From Oceanisphaera marina (GTDB lineage Bacteria; Pseudomonadota; Gammaproteobacteria; Enterobacterales; Aeromonadaceae): a stretch of DNA of 64,000 nucleotides. The stretch spans positions 1-64,000 of the forward strand of contig NZ_BMKE01000020.1 of NCBI RefSeq assembly GCF_014643915.1. Reading direction: 5' to 3'. This document shows positions 53,391 through 64,000 of this stretch, one piece after another; the stretch's first letter is position 1; each line of letters begins with the position of its first letter. The translations under genes and the position numbers were made by a program. The notes beneath the pieces are model-generated. The model worked only from the letters and a program-made list of their open reading frames with translations, did not search any database and was not told the origin of the DNA.

Positions 53391-54663
53391 GCTTGGTCAC
53401 TGGTTACTAGACACCGATACATTTGCCGCTCCTGAGTCGTTATCGACCTTCCACAAACACCTCCCGCTGGACTGGATACATACCGCGCTAGAGCAAACGG
53501 ATAAAGCGAGTGTCAGGCGGCGCAAGCTCCCCGCCGAGCTCGTGGTCTGGTTGGTTATCGCCATGGGATTATTTCGCGACCGTTCGATTAGTGATGTCGT
53601 GGACAAACTCGATCTTATACTGACCGATAAGCTCGGAGCGTCAGTCGCACCGAGCGCCATTCCCCAGGCCAGGCAACGTCTGACTAGCGAGCCATTAGCC
53701 GCTTTGTTTGACCTCACAGCTGCACGTTGGATTGAAGAAGAAGACGGCAAAGATACATGGCATGGACTTCGACTTTTTTCTGTCGACGGCACCCAGTTTC
53801 GTACTGCTGATACGCCCGAGTTAGCCAAGCACTTCGGTTACGTTAAGCACAGTAAAACGTCTCATACCGAATACCCCGTTGTTCGTCTGTGTGCCTTTAG
53901 TTCACTGCGCAGCCGCATGGTGCATCATGTTGCTTTTGGCCCGAGTCATCAGGGAGAGGTCACCTATACCAAGCAACTGCTTGCGCATGTCTCCGATCAC
54001 AGCCTGACGATATTTGACCGTTGTTATCTCAGTGCAGAATTATTGATTAACTGGCAACGCCAGCATCCCCACGCTCACTGGATGGTACCCATAAAAAGCA
54101 ATACCAAATATACGGTGCTGCACTCGTTTTCAGAGTGCGATCATCTGGTGGAAATGAAAGTGTCACCTCAAGCAAGAAAATTAGATCCTTCATTGCCAGA
54201 GTACTGGCAAGCTCGGTTGATACTTTATCCGGAGCCTGTCAGCAGCAACCATATCAAGGGTGTACTGTGCTCGTTAGTTGATGAGCGGCAGTGCTCAGGC
54301 CAAGCGTTACTGGATGTCTACTTTGAACGATGGGAAATCGAGAATAGTTACGGTGAAATTAAACATCGAATGTTAGAGGACACTATTTTATTGCGTAGTC
54401 AGTCGGTCGAGGGAGTCACACAGGAGTTGTGGGGAATTTTATTGGCCTACAACTTAGTACGGGTGGAGATCAGCCGCATTGCTCACGAGGCAGAAGTCTC
54501 ACCGCTGCGGATTAGCTTTATGATGGCGTTAAGAGATATTCAGGATGAAGTGATGTGGTGCGCCATCGCCGCGCCCGGCACTATACCCAAAAAGCTGAGG
54601 GCCATGCGCGAACGAGTGAAGCGGTATATTCTGCCTGAAAAAAAGAAAACGGCCCAAGAGTAG
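53389..54663 (+). CDS. IS4-family transposase
   Basis: A 424-residue DDE transposase that should move the element by cut and paste. The catalytic residues are Asp133 (FSVDGTQFR), Asp210 (LTIFDRCYLSA) and Glu318 in the IS4 signature Y-2-R-3-E-6-K (Y311, R314, E318, K325; YFERWEIENSYGEIK). No frameshift or internal stop is seen, so it is probably functional. I take the TTG start at 53389 because the conserved N-terminal helices begin within about 20 residues; a GAGGG site lies upstream inside a hairpin. Confidence 0.92.
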   Translation: MLGHWLLDTDTFAAPESLSTFHKHLPLDWIHTALEQTDKASVRRRKLPAELVVWLVIAMGLFRDRSISDVVDKLDLILTDKLGASVAPSAIPQARQRLTSEPLAALFDLTAARWIEEEDGKDTWHGLRLFSVDGTQFRTADTPELAKHFGYVKHSKTSHTEYPVVRLCAFSSLRSRMVHHVAFGPSHQGEVTYTKQLLAHVSDHSLTIFDRCYLSAELLINWQRQHPHAHWMVPIKSNTKYTVLHSFSECDHLVEMKVSPQARKLDPSLPEYWQARLILYPEPVSSNHIKGVLCSLVDERQCSGQALLDVYFERWEIENSYGEIKHRMLEDTILLRSQSVEGVTQELWGILLAYNLVRVEISRIAHEAEVSPLRISFMMALRDIQDEVMWCAIAAPGTIPKKLRAMRERVKRYILPEKKKTAQE

Positions 54664-54768
54664 GACCGTTCGGATATCAAAAACTCGGTACACCATTCAG
54701 TCTAAACACGCTTAACTGAATGGTGTTAGCCCGAAGGCGGTTTTTAAACATAACAGGCAGATAGTGGC

Positions 54769-55263
54769 TTACGGGCGCATGGATTTTTCGCCGCGAGCTA
54801 CGCCGCAAACACCACTGCGAACCACTTCCACCACTTCGGTGGTATCACTCATATTACGAATGAAGGCGTCGAGCTTGTCACTGGTACCCACCAACTGCAC
54901 CGTATACAAATTGGGGGTTACATCGACAATCTGGCCGCGAAAGATATCGGCGGTGCGCTTGACTTCATCGCGGTTGGCACCGTCGGCGCGTACCTTGACC
55001 AGCACGATTTCCCGTTCAATATGATCGCCTTCGCTCAAATCACTGACCTTGAGCACGTCTACCAGCTTGTTCAGCTGCTTGGTGATCTGTTCAATCACCC
55101 GTTCGTCACCCGTGGTCACTATGGTCATGCGTGACAGGGTAGGATCTTCGGTAGGCGCCACCGTCAGTGTTTCAATGTTGTAAGCCCGTTGAGAAAACAG
55201 CCCCACTACTCGGCTCAAGGCGCCGGATTCGTTTTCCAGCAACAGGGATATAATACGCCGCAT
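54769..55263 (-). CDS. ilvH: Acetolactate synthase III small (regulatory) subunit
   Basis: IlvH is the valine-sensing subunit of acetohydroxyacid synthase III. The 164-residue protein starts [20 protein letters not shown] with an ACT domain, followed by the conserved [19 protein letters not shown] and a second ACT-like half. The ATG at 55263 follows GGAGAGAAC and overlaps the ilvI stop (TGATG). The IS lies just beyond its 3' end, so its original terminator may be disturbed. Confidence 0.97.
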   Translation of the reverse strand: MRRIISLLLENESGALSRVVGLFSQRAYNIETLTVAPTEDPTLSRMTIVTTGDERVIEQITKQLNKLVDVLKVSDLSEGDHIEREIVLVKVRADGANRDEVKRTADIFRGQIVDVTPNLYTVQLVGTSDKLDAFIRNMSDTTEVVEVVRSGVCGVARGEKSMRP

Positions 55264-56981
55264 CAAGTTCTCTCCGTTTTGCTTAACCACATTTCATCCA
55301 TGGCTCCGGTTTTAATCTGCATGGGGTAAACATGCTCTTCCGGATCGATCACGATATCCATAAATACCAGCTTGTCGGTCAGGGAGAAACATTTCTCCAG
55401 TGCCGCATCCAGCTCTTTGGGATCCGAGACCCGGATACCCACATGGCCGTAGGCTTCTGCCAGTTTGACGAAGTCCGGTAGCGAGTCCATGTAGGAATGG
55501 CTTTCGCGGCCCTCATAGAACATCTTCTGCCACTGCTTGACCATGCCAAGAGAATGGTTGTTCATGGAAATGATTTTCACCGGTATGTTGTACTGCATGC
55601 AGGTGGACAGCTCTTGAATATTCATCTGAATAGAGCCATCACCGGTCACACATACCGATACCGCGTCGGGCCTTGCCATTTTGGCACCCATGGCTGCCGG
55701 CAAACCGAACCCCATGGTGCCCAGGCCACCGGAGTTGATCCATTGGCGCGGCTTGTCGAAGGGATAATAAAGCGCGGCAAACATCTGGTGCTGCCCCACA
55801 TCCGAGCTGACCATGGCTTCACCCTTGGTGATGCGATAAACCGACTCAATCACCTGCTGGGGCTTGATGTATTGCTCGCTGCTCTCGTAGCGCAAACACT
55901 GGCGTGCACGCCATTGTTCAATTTGTTCCCACCAGTCACTCATGGCCTGCGGATCGGTTTTCAGACCCAGCTCACGAATGGCATCCAGCATCTGACCCAG
56001 TACCGCATCGGCAGAGCCCACGATGGGAATGTGCGTCTTGATGTTTTTGGAAATGGAAGTGGGATCCACATCCACATGCACTATGGTGGCATGAGGACAG
56101 AATTTTTCGACATTGTTGGTTACCCGGTCGTCGAAACGCGCACCGATGGCCAGAATGAGATCCGAGTTGTGCATGGTCTTGTTGGCTTCATAGGTACCAT
56201 GCATGCCCAGCATGCCCACAAACTGCTTATGAGTACCCGGCATGACACCCAGGCCCATCAGGGTGTTGGTCACCGGCAGATTGAACATTTCGGCCAGCTG
56301 AATCACCAGCGCACTGGCTTCTGCAGTAACGGCGCCACCGCCCACATACATAATGGGGCGTTTGGCATCGGCCAGGGCTTTCATCGCCTTTTTGATTTGT
56401 CCTTTATGACCCACACCGGTGGGATTGTAAGAACGCATCTCTACCGACTCGGGATAGGCATAAGGATGCTTTTCCAGTGGGTTTTGTACATCTTTGGGAA
56501 GATCCACCACCACAGGGCCCGGACGACCACTGGCCGCAATGTAGTAGGCTTTTTTGATGGCCAGCGGAATATCCGAGGCTTTTTTGCACAGGAAGCTGTG
56601 TTTTACTATCGGCCGCGAGATACCGATCATGTCGGTTTCCTGGAAGGCATCATCGCCGATATAAAAAGTAGGTACCTGACCGGACAGGATCACCATGGGA
56701 ATGGAGTCCATATAGGCAGTCGCGATGCCGGTAATGCAGTTGGTTGCTCCCGGGCCCGAGGTGACCAGCACGGTACCCACTTTACCGGTAGCACGGGTAT
56801 AACCGTCGGCCATGTGTACCGCAGCCTGCTCGTGGCGTACCAGTACATGCTCAATTTTACTGTTTTCAAATAAGGCGTCATAGATATCAAGCACTGAACC
56901 GCCGGGGTAACCGAATAAATGCTCGACTCCCTGATCTTCCAGCGCCCGTACTACCATTTCCGCGCCTGATAACATCTCCAT
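55263..56981 (-). CDS. ilvI: Acetolactate synthase III large (catalytic) subunit
   Basis: IlvI is the thiamine-diphosphate and FAD enzyme that makes acetolactate or acetohydroxybutyrate, the first common step of branched-chain amino acid synthesis. The 572-residue protein has [14 protein letters not shown], the catalytic glutamate in [13 protein letters not shown], and the ThDP motif [14 protein letters not shown] to [14 protein letters not shown] set the start at 56981 behind GGAGGGC. It is divergent from the leu operon, as in E. coli, but without leuO between them. Confidence 0.97.
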   Translation of the reverse strand: MEMLSGAEMVVRALEDQGVEHLFGYPGGSVLDIYDALFENSKIEHVLVRHEQAAVHMADGYTRATGKVGTVLVTSGPGATNCITGIATAYMDSIPMVILSGQVPTFYIGDDAFQETDMIGISRPIVKHSFLCKKASDIPLAIKKAYYIAASGRPGPVVVDLPKDVQNPLEKHPYAYPESVEMRSYNPTGVGHKGQIKKAMKALADAKRPIMYVGGGAVTAEASALVIQLAEMFNLPVTNTLMGLGVMPGTHKQFVGMLGMHGTYEANKTMHNSDLILAIGARFDDRVTNNVEKFCPHATIVHVDVDPTSISKNIKTHIPIVGSADAVLGQMLDAIRELGLKTDPQAMSDWWEQIEQWRARQCLRYESSEQYIKPQQVIESVYRITKGEAMVSSDVGQHQMFAALYYPFDKPRQWINSGGLGTMGFGLPAAMGAKMARPDAVSVCVTGDGSIQMNIQELSTCMQYNIPVKIISMNNHSLGMVKQWQKMFYEGRESHSYMDSLPDFVKLAEAYGHVGIRVSDPKELDAALEKCFSLTDKLVFMDIVIDPEEHVYPMQIKTGAMDEMWLSKTERT

Positions 56982-57547
56982 GATAAGCCCTCCAGGCTTT
57001 ACTTTATTCGCTCTGTTATTTGCGGCGGTCCAGGCCGCTCGGCCAGAACACCATGCCATAACAAAACGGATAGTTTTTATCTTTATAAAACAAACACTTC
57101 TGCCAGATAAGGTTAGAATAAGCAGAAAAAGGAAGAAAATTCACCTTAACCTGCTTTAAATCGCTTGTCTACGAGCTTTATTAAAAGCCGGAAGACAAGG
57201 TTGACGCACTCTCTCTATCTTCTGGCAGCAGAATGAATGCCATCCAGAGTCGGCTCAATATGAGCCTGACAAAGGCTAGCAGTAACACGCCAAACCGGCA
57301 CTCTCTTTTTATTTGAAAAACTTGCTACAGAAATACCTTCCCTTGGCAGCCCCGCTATTTTGCTGTAATTATCGACACCCGACCACACGCCCCCCGGAGC
57401 ACCAATCGTGCCATTTATAATGCAAAAACATCCCTAATCAGGCCATAAGTCCAACCTTAAAAAACAATGCAGCATAAAAAACCAATCAACAGCAAATCAA
57501 CAACTGCAATATTTTGTACTAACTTATTTTAAATATGATCTAAAGCG
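56982..57547. other. Intergenic region between ilvI and leu leader; no leuO
   Basis: This 566-bp AT-rich stretch separates the divergent ilvIH and leu operons. E. coli and Vibrio carry the LysR-type gene leuO here. I find no ORF or remnant with LeuO-like sequence in any frame. It must contain the ilvI promoter (minus strand; TTATAAAG near 57085 is a possible -10 region) and probably Lrp-type binding sites, which are too degenerate to assign by eye. Confidence 0.6.
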
Positions 57548-57576
57548 TTGACACCATCACGGTTTCCCGTTATTTG
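57548..57576 (+). promoter_or_regulatory. Probable leu operon promoter
   Basis: A consensus -35 TTGACA (57548-57553) with a 17-bp spacer leads to a weak -10 TATTTG (57571-57576), 33 bp before the leader peptide. A TATACT lies slightly too far downstream to pair with this -35. Confidence 0.5.
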
Positions 57577-57608
57577 TATACTGTTGTTATACGAATTATT
57601 CTTCGGTG

Positions 57609-57686
57609 ATGAGTACGATGCCCAAACATATTCAGCTACTACTACTTCTAACCTCACAGGTGCTAACGCGCACGGGTCGGGCGTAG
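57609..57686 (+). CDS. leuL: leu operon leader peptide
   Basis: A 25-codon ORF contains five consecutive leucine codons (CTA CTA CTA CTT CTA, codons 10-14) and another CTA at codon 19. CTA is a rare leucine codon, so ribosome stalling would be sensitive to charged tRNA-Leu. The ORF ends 31 bases before the terminator hairpin. This is the classical attenuation leader arrangement of leuABCD. The start may be either of two nearby ATGs (57609 or 57618). Confidence 0.9.
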   Translation: MSTMPKHIQLLLLLTSQVLTRTGRA

Positions 57687-57716
57687 CTGGAATTCATCAT
57701 CCACACATATTCATAC

Positions 57717-57746
57717 AAAAACCCGTGCCATCCGCACGGGTTTTTT
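57717..57746 (+). terminator. leu attenuator
   Basis: ACCCGTGC (57721-57728) pairs with GCACGGGT (57734-57741) and the stem ends in TTTTTT. The same octamer GCACGGGT also occurs at 57670-57677 in the last codons of leuL, where it can pair with 57721-57728 and prevent the terminator. The competing structures fit leucine-dependent attenuation. Confidence 0.9.
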
Positions 57747-57789
57747 ATATCTGTCGCGGGCGGCAAGGTAAAACAGAGAGGAAAGCGAC

Positions 57790-60457
<2,668 letters not shown>

Positions 60458-60458
<1 letters not shown>

Positions 60459-61855
60459 TGGCCAAGACACTGTATCAAAAAGTATTTGACGCACACCTGG
60501 TGCGTAATGAAGCCGGTGAAACGCCGTTACTGTATATCGACCGTCACCTGGTGCACGAAGTCACCTCGCCCCAGGCCTTCGACGGCCTGCGTGAAAAGGG
60601 CCGCAAACTGCGCCGTCCGGATCGCACCTGGGCGACCATGGATCATAACGTATCCACCGAAACCAACGACATTGCCGCTTCCGGCGAAATGGCGCGCATT
60701 CAGATGGAAACCCTGGCCAAGAACTGTGAAGAATTTGGCGTGCCGCTGTATGACTTGCACCACAAGTACCAGGGCATAGTGCACGTGATTGGACCCGAAC
60801 TGGGCCTGACTCTGCCCGGTACCACCATTGTATGTGGCGATTCCCATACCGCGACTCACGGTGCCTTTGGTGCCCTTGCGTTCGGTATCGGTACCTCTGA
60901 AGTCGAGCATGTAATGGCCACCCAGACCCTGAAGCAGGGTCGCGCCAAGACCATGAAAATTGCAGTGAACGGCGAGCTCAAGCCCGGCATCAGTGCCAAA
61001 GACGTGGTGTTGGCCATTATTGGTAAAGTGACCCATGCTGGCGGTACCGGCTATGTGGTGGAATTCTGTGGCAGCGTCATTGAATCCCTGTCGATGGAAG
61101 CGCGCATGACCATTTGTAACATGGCCATCGAGCTGGGTGCCAAGGCCGGTTTGGTCGCTCCCGACCAAATCACCTTCGACTACCTCAAAGGCAAACCCTT
61201 TGCCCCCGAAGGCAGTGACTGGGATCAGGCCGTCGCCTATTGGCAGACCCTTAAATCCGACAAAGATGCCGAGTTTGATGCAGTGGTTGAGCTTGATGGC
61301 GCCGATATTGCCCCTCAAGTCACCTGGGGCACCAACCCGGGTCAGGTGATGGCCGTTAATGCCATCATTCCCACTCCTGCAGATATTCCTGATGCCACCG
61401 AGCGTCAGTCTGCCATAAAAGCACTGCAGTACATGGACTTGCAAGGTGGCACCAAGCTGACCGATGTCAATATCGATAAGGTATTTATCGGCTCTTGTAC
61501 CAACAGCCGCATCGAAGATTTACGCGCCGCCGCCGCCATTGCTCAGGGCCGCACTGTTGCGGCTGGCGTACAGGCACTGGTGGTGCCCGGCTCCCAACAG
61601 GTGAAGGCGCAAGCCGAAGCCGAGGGGCTGGACAAGATTTTCATAGAAGCCGGCTTTGAATGGCGTCTTCCAGGTTGTTCCATGTGCCTGGCCATGAATA
61701 ACGACCGCCTGCTGCCCGGCGAGCGTTGCGCGGCCACCAGTAACCGTAACTTTGAAGGTCGTCAGGGCCGCGGTGGTCGTACTCACCTGGTCAGCCCGGC
61801 CATGGCGGCTGCGGCTGCCGTATTCGGTCACTTTGTCGACATTCGGGAATTATAA
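60458..61855 (+). CDS. leuC: 3-isopropylmalate dehydratase large subunit
   Basis: LeuC with LeuD isomerises 2- to 3-isopropylmalate through an aconitase-type [4Fe-4S] cluster. The 465-residue subunit has the cluster cysteines in [12 protein letters not shown] and [10 protein letters not shown], plus [20 protein letters not shown]. It starts one base inside the leuB stop codon and is followed by leuD after 10 bp. Complete, with family length. Confidence 0.98.
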
Positions 61856-61865
61856 GGGGTATAAC

Positions 61866-62465
61866 ATGAGCGGATTTAAGCAATTAACCGGTATTGCCGC
61901 CCCTTTGGATGCGGCCAACGTAGATACGGATCAGATCATTCCCAAGCAGTTTTTGCAAAAAGTGACACGCTCCGGGTTCGGTCAGCATCTGTTTCACGAC
62001 TCACGCTTTTTGGATGACGCAGGCCTTGAGCCCAATCCGGATTTTGTGCTGAACCAGGCGCCTTATGACAAGGCGGTGATCCTGCTGGCACGTGAAAACT
62101 TTGGCTGTGGCTCCAGCCGTGAGCACGCCCCCTGGGCGCTGGCCGATTTTGGCCTGCAGGCGGTGATCGCTCCCAGCTTTGCCGATATCTTTTATGGCAA
62201 CGCGATCAACAATGGCATGGTACCGGTACGCCTGACCGACGCCGAAGTCGACGCCCTGTTTGCGTACGCAAGTGCCAACAAAGGAGCTGAAATCACAGTG
62301 GATCTGGAAGCCCAGCAAGTACGGGCCGGCGATCTCAGCTTCTCGTTCGAAATCGACGAGTTCCGACGTTACTGCCTGCTCAACGGCCTGGACAACATCG
62401 GGCTGACGTTGCAGCATCAAGATCAAATTGACAGCTTTGAGGCCCAGCAACCCAGCTGGCTGTAA
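61866..62465 (+). CDS. leuD: 3-isopropylmalate dehydratase small subunit
   Basis: LeuD is the swivelling domain that completes the isopropylmalate isomerase active site. The 199-residue protein contains [20 protein letters not shown] and [19 protein letters not shown]. The ATG at 61866 follows AAGGGG; the longer frame upstream overlaps leuC. It ends the leuABCD operon, followed by a bidirectional terminator. Confidence 0.98.
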   Translation: MSGFKQLTGIAAPLDAANVDTDQIIPKQFLQKVTRSGFGQHLFHDSRFLDDAGLEPNPDFVLNQAPYDKAVILLARENFGCGSSREHAPWALADFGLQAVIAPSFADIFYGNAINNGMVPVRLTDAEVDALFAYASANKGAEITVDLEAQQVRAGDLSFSFEIDEFRRYCLLNGLDNIGLTLQHQDQIDSFEAQQPSWL

Positions 62466-62475
62466 TCTGTTCTTC

Positions 62476-62503
62476 CATAACGCCGGCCTGTGCCGGCGTT
62501 ATG
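62476..62503. terminator. Terminator between leuD and the thioesterase gene
   Basis: A 12-bp perfect stem CATAACGCCGGC/GCCGGCGTTATG with a CTGT loop includes the stop codon of the convergent thioesterase gene. Tails on both sides are moderately T-rich. Confidence 0.8.
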
Positions 62504-62933
62504 TTATTTCTTCCAGCTGCATTATCTGTTGCTTCAAGGTGTCACTCAACGTCGCCTTTCCTCCCGTTGTCACATTCAGCATCACAATCCGCGCCGTCCC
62601 TTCTGTGGTGACCCTTCCCTGTGCTTTACTGGTTATTTGATACTCCATGGTAAAGCCATGTTCAGCCAGCTTGCTTACCCTGGCTTCCACCAACAGGGTA
62701 TCGGGAAAGATAACCGGCCTGCGATAACGGGCGCTGGTTTCTGCCAGCACTGGGCTCACTTGCTTGTTGGCCAACACTTCCAGCATGCCAATACGGCGCA
62801 GATATTCGATACGTATGGTTTCAAAGTAGCGAAAATAAACCACATTATTTACATGCTGCAATGCGTCCATGTCTCCCCAGACCACAGGAAGGTCAAGACT
62901 CACCGGAAAGAACGGTTTGGGCGTCGTCGTCAC
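62499..62933 (-). CDS. Acyl-CoA thioesterase (4HBT hotdog family)
   Basis: A 144-residue hotdog-fold protein of the 4-hydroxybenzoyl-CoA thioesterase type. It carries VVWGDMDALQHVNNVVYFRY, in which the Asp and His-Val-Asn segment form the family's catalytic and CoA-contact region. It would hydrolyse acyl-CoA or acyl-ACP thioesters; the substrate is unknown. It starts at GTG 62933, one base after the stop of the PilZ gene upstream, with a GAGG site inside that gene. This close spacing implies translational coupling. Confidence 0.85.
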   Translation of the reverse strand: MTTTPKPFFPVSLDLPVVWGDMDALQHVNNVVYFRYFETIRIEYLRRIGMLEVLANKQVSPVLAETSARYRRPVIFPDTLLVEARVSKLAEHGFTMEYQITSKAQGRVTTEGTARIVMLNVTTGGKATLSDTLKQQIMQLEEIT

Positions 62934-62934
62934 C

Positions 62935-63225
62935 TTAACGGACCTCGCTCAAGCAGAGCGCCACCATATCGGTGGCCACTCCGGGATCGACTCTTAATAC
63001 TTTGGCCGTGGCCTTCAGCGGCTCCACGCTATTGTCGGCCGATGGCACCACCAACTGCCATTTTTCGCCCACCTGACATCGTCCGGCACTCACTTCCATC
63101 AGCGCTCCCTTGGCACTGATGTTGCGACAAACCCCCTCTATTCGAGCCTGGGGTGTCGCTAAAATGATTTTGGTATCCAAACGCATACGTTGAAACAGGC
63201 GCTGTTCTTCATTAACAGATATCAT
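62935..63225 (-). CDS. Small PilZ-domain protein
   Basis: A 96-residue protein consisting of one PilZ domain. EEQRLFQRMRLD carries the arginines of the RxxxR motif and RNISAKGALMEV supplies N-x-S-x-x-G, so c-di-GMP binding is plausible. Start at 63225 behind AAGGAAGG. It is the first gene of a two-gene unit with the thioesterase. In E. coli the sgrR gene occupies this place between leuD and thiB. Its target is unknown. Confidence 0.82.
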   Translation of the reverse strand: MISVNEEQRLFQRMRLDTKIILATPQARIEGVCRNISAKGALMEVSAGRCQVGEKWQLVVPSADNSVEPLKATAKVLRVDPGVATDMVALCLSEVR

Positions 63226-63306
63226 GATTTACCTTCCTTGTAAGTCTGACATTTATAAGGTGCTGGTTTAGCTTGCAGAATAAACCTACAATAACGCCCA
63301 TTCCAA

Positions 63307-63374
63307 ACGGGGTGCGGTCAACCGCTGAGATCATACTCGTGTATCGCCCTCGGCTGACGCCGACGCACAATGTG
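63307..63374 (+). promoter_or_regulatory. THI-box-like (TPP riboswitch) leader of thiB
   Basis: ACGGGGTGCGGTCAACCGC followed by CTGAGATCATAC closely matches the 5' half of the TPP riboswitch. The 3' half is divergent: CGGCTGACGCCGACGCA can be aligned to the expected GGxTAATxCCxGCGxA block, but the CCTGATC and AGGGA segments are not recognisable. It ends about 40 bp before the thiB start, the usual place. I call it a divergent or partly decayed element. Confidence 0.55.
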
Positions 63375-63411
63375 ACGCTCTCGGCTCTATTTCATCCACA
63401 AGGAGTGTCCG

Positions 63412-64000
63412 GTGAACAAGTTCCTCATCGCTTTATCTCTGTTCGCTGCCAGCCAGGCAGGAGCACAAATTCCCACTCTGACTGTTTATACATATAGTTC
63501 ATTTGCATCCGATTGGGGGCCAGGACCGGCAATTAAACAGGCTTTTGAAGCAGAATGTGCCTGTCAGCTCGAATGGGTCGCACTGGATGACGGCGTTTCC
63601 ATCTTGAATCGACTACGGCTGGAAGGTAAGCATACCAAGGCAGACGTGATCCTCGGCCTGGATAATAACCTGCTGCAAGCGGCTAAAAATACCGGTTTGC
63701 TGGCCGAGCATCGGCAATCGTTGTCCACCTTGAAAGTCCCCGGTGGCTGGACCGATACCACCTTCGTACCCTACGATTACGGTTACTTCGCCTTTATTTA
63801 TAACGCCGACAAACTGCAACGGCCACCACAAAGCTTCGCCGAGCTGCTCGAGCGCCCCGAACTGACATTGCTGTATCAAGATCCGCGCACCAGCACACCA
63901 GGCCAGGGGCTGATGCTGTGGGTGCAAAAGCTGTACGGCGATCAGGCTCCCGGCGTGTGGCAAAATCTCGCCAAGCGCACCGTGGCCGTAACCAAAGGCT
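63412..64000 (+). CDS. thiB: Thiamine ABC transporter substrate-binding protein (partial)
   Basis: ThiB binds thiamine and its phosphates in the periplasm for ThiPQ. The first 196 codons are present; the gene runs off the window end. GTG at 63412 follows AAGGAG and gives a signal peptide (ending near AGAQ). The mature part matches E. coli ThiB strongly: LTVYTYSSFASDWGPGPAIK, ADVILGLDNNLLQAAKNTGL, VPGGWTDTTFVPYDYGYFAF and LYQDPRTSTPGQGL. Position next to leuD equals E. coli. thiP and thiQ are expected beyond the window. Confidence 0.96.
   Translation, partial: MNKFLIALSLFAASQAGAQIPTLTVYTYSSFASDWGPGPAIKQAFEAECACQLEWVALDDGVSILNRLRLEGKHTKADVILGLDNNLLQAAKNTGLLAEHRQSLSTLKVPGGWTDTTFVPYDYGYFAFIYNADKLQRPPQSFAELLERPELTLLYQDPRTSTPGQGLMLWVQKLYGDQAPGVWQNLAKRTVAVTKG

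Larger units (their letters stand above)
53294..54729 (+). mobile_element. IS4-family insertion sequence
   Basis: A complete element of about 1.43 kb lies between purC and ilvH. The ends are imperfect inverted repeats: CTAACACCGATCAGTTAAG on the left and, on the opposite strand, CTAACACCATTCAGTTAAG on the right (17 of 19 identical). One transposase gene fills the interior. The 10-13-bp target duplication expected for IS4 elements is not visible: the left flank ends GGGCATGCC and the right flank begins CCCGAAGGC. A second inverted repeat near the right end (54690-54700 with 54716-54726) includes the terminal repeat and could form a terminator. Confidence 0.9.

Noticed and set aside
53294-54729. 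Composite transposon or genomic island around the IS
   Set aside because: Only one IS copy, and both flanks are core biosynthetic genes with no accessory cargo.
55497-56873. 458-codon ORF opposite ilvI
   Set aside because: Shadow of a conserved catalytic gene; no recognisable domain.
56982-57547. Degraded leuO
   Set aside because: No frame in this AT-rich gap shows helix-turn-helix or LysR-like residues, so absence rather than decay is what can be stated.

Overview
This 64 kb window is chromosomal DNA of a gammaproteobacterium. Gene order repeatedly matches Escherichia coli and Vibrio: holD-rimI, prfC, yjjV-nupC-deoC-deoB-deoD, ytjB|serB, radA, rsd|hemE, yjaG, mepM-znuA|znuCB, hiuH|hprRS and ilvIH|leuABCD-thiB. 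Protein sequences and the mixture of Vibrio-like and Pseudomonas-like catabolic genes suggest an Aeromonadales-type marine organism (Oceanisphaera/Oceanimonas/Zobellella-like). That assignment is inference. The region is mostly core genome; there is one complete IS4-family element and no prophage or CRISPR array.

Layout. 1-5 kb: an FMN-riboswitch-controlled type II lumazine synthase, a RecQ-like helicase, and pyrBI with an attenuating leader ORF. 5-9 kb: tRNA-Trp, holD, rimI, an M23 peptidase and an atypical NRAMP-like transporter. 9-12 kb: pntAB. 12-15 kb: hiuH divergent from hprRS-like two-component genes. 15-19.4 kb: azlCD and a PhnDCE-like oxyanion ABC transporter with a double-length permease. 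19.4-23 kb: an SDR, the membrane urate oxidase puuD with a structured leader, and a DTW-domain tRNA modification enzyme. 23-33 kb: prfC, yjjV, nupC and deoC-deoB-deoD (no deoA), ytjB, serB. 31.6-36.2 kb: two c-di-GMP-type PilZ genes around radA, and rsd. 36-44 kb: hemE, mepM, znuABC, a UDG-family protein, a 2-hydroxyacid dehydrogenase, yjaG. 44-51 kb: a marR gene and the hut regulon (hutC, hutI, hutG remnant, hutU, hutH) with yaeQ. 51-55 kb: ydjM-like gene, purC, and the IS. 55-64 kb: ilvIH, leuL-leuABCD, a PilZ-thioesterase pair, and the 5' part of thiB behind a THI-box-like leader.

How the genes work together. HiuH (5-hydroxyisourate hydrolase) and PuuD (urate to 5-hydroxyisourate) are consecutive steps of urate breakdown, encoded 8 kb apart. 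The deo genes and NupC import and salvage nucleosides. ZnuABC sits behind one Zur-like palindrome. HutC-type operators precede hutC and hutI. leu and pyr operons carry transcription attenuators; rib and perhaps thi carry riboswitches.

The points most worth a second look are the 11-copy His-Ala-Asp repeat in ZnuA, the decayed hutG fragment, the structured RNA upstream of puuD, the NRAMP relative lacking the canonical metal-site motifs, the pyrB leader ORF coupled to pyrB, and the IS that separates terminator-like halves and shows no target duplication. I see no large undescribed multi-gene system here.
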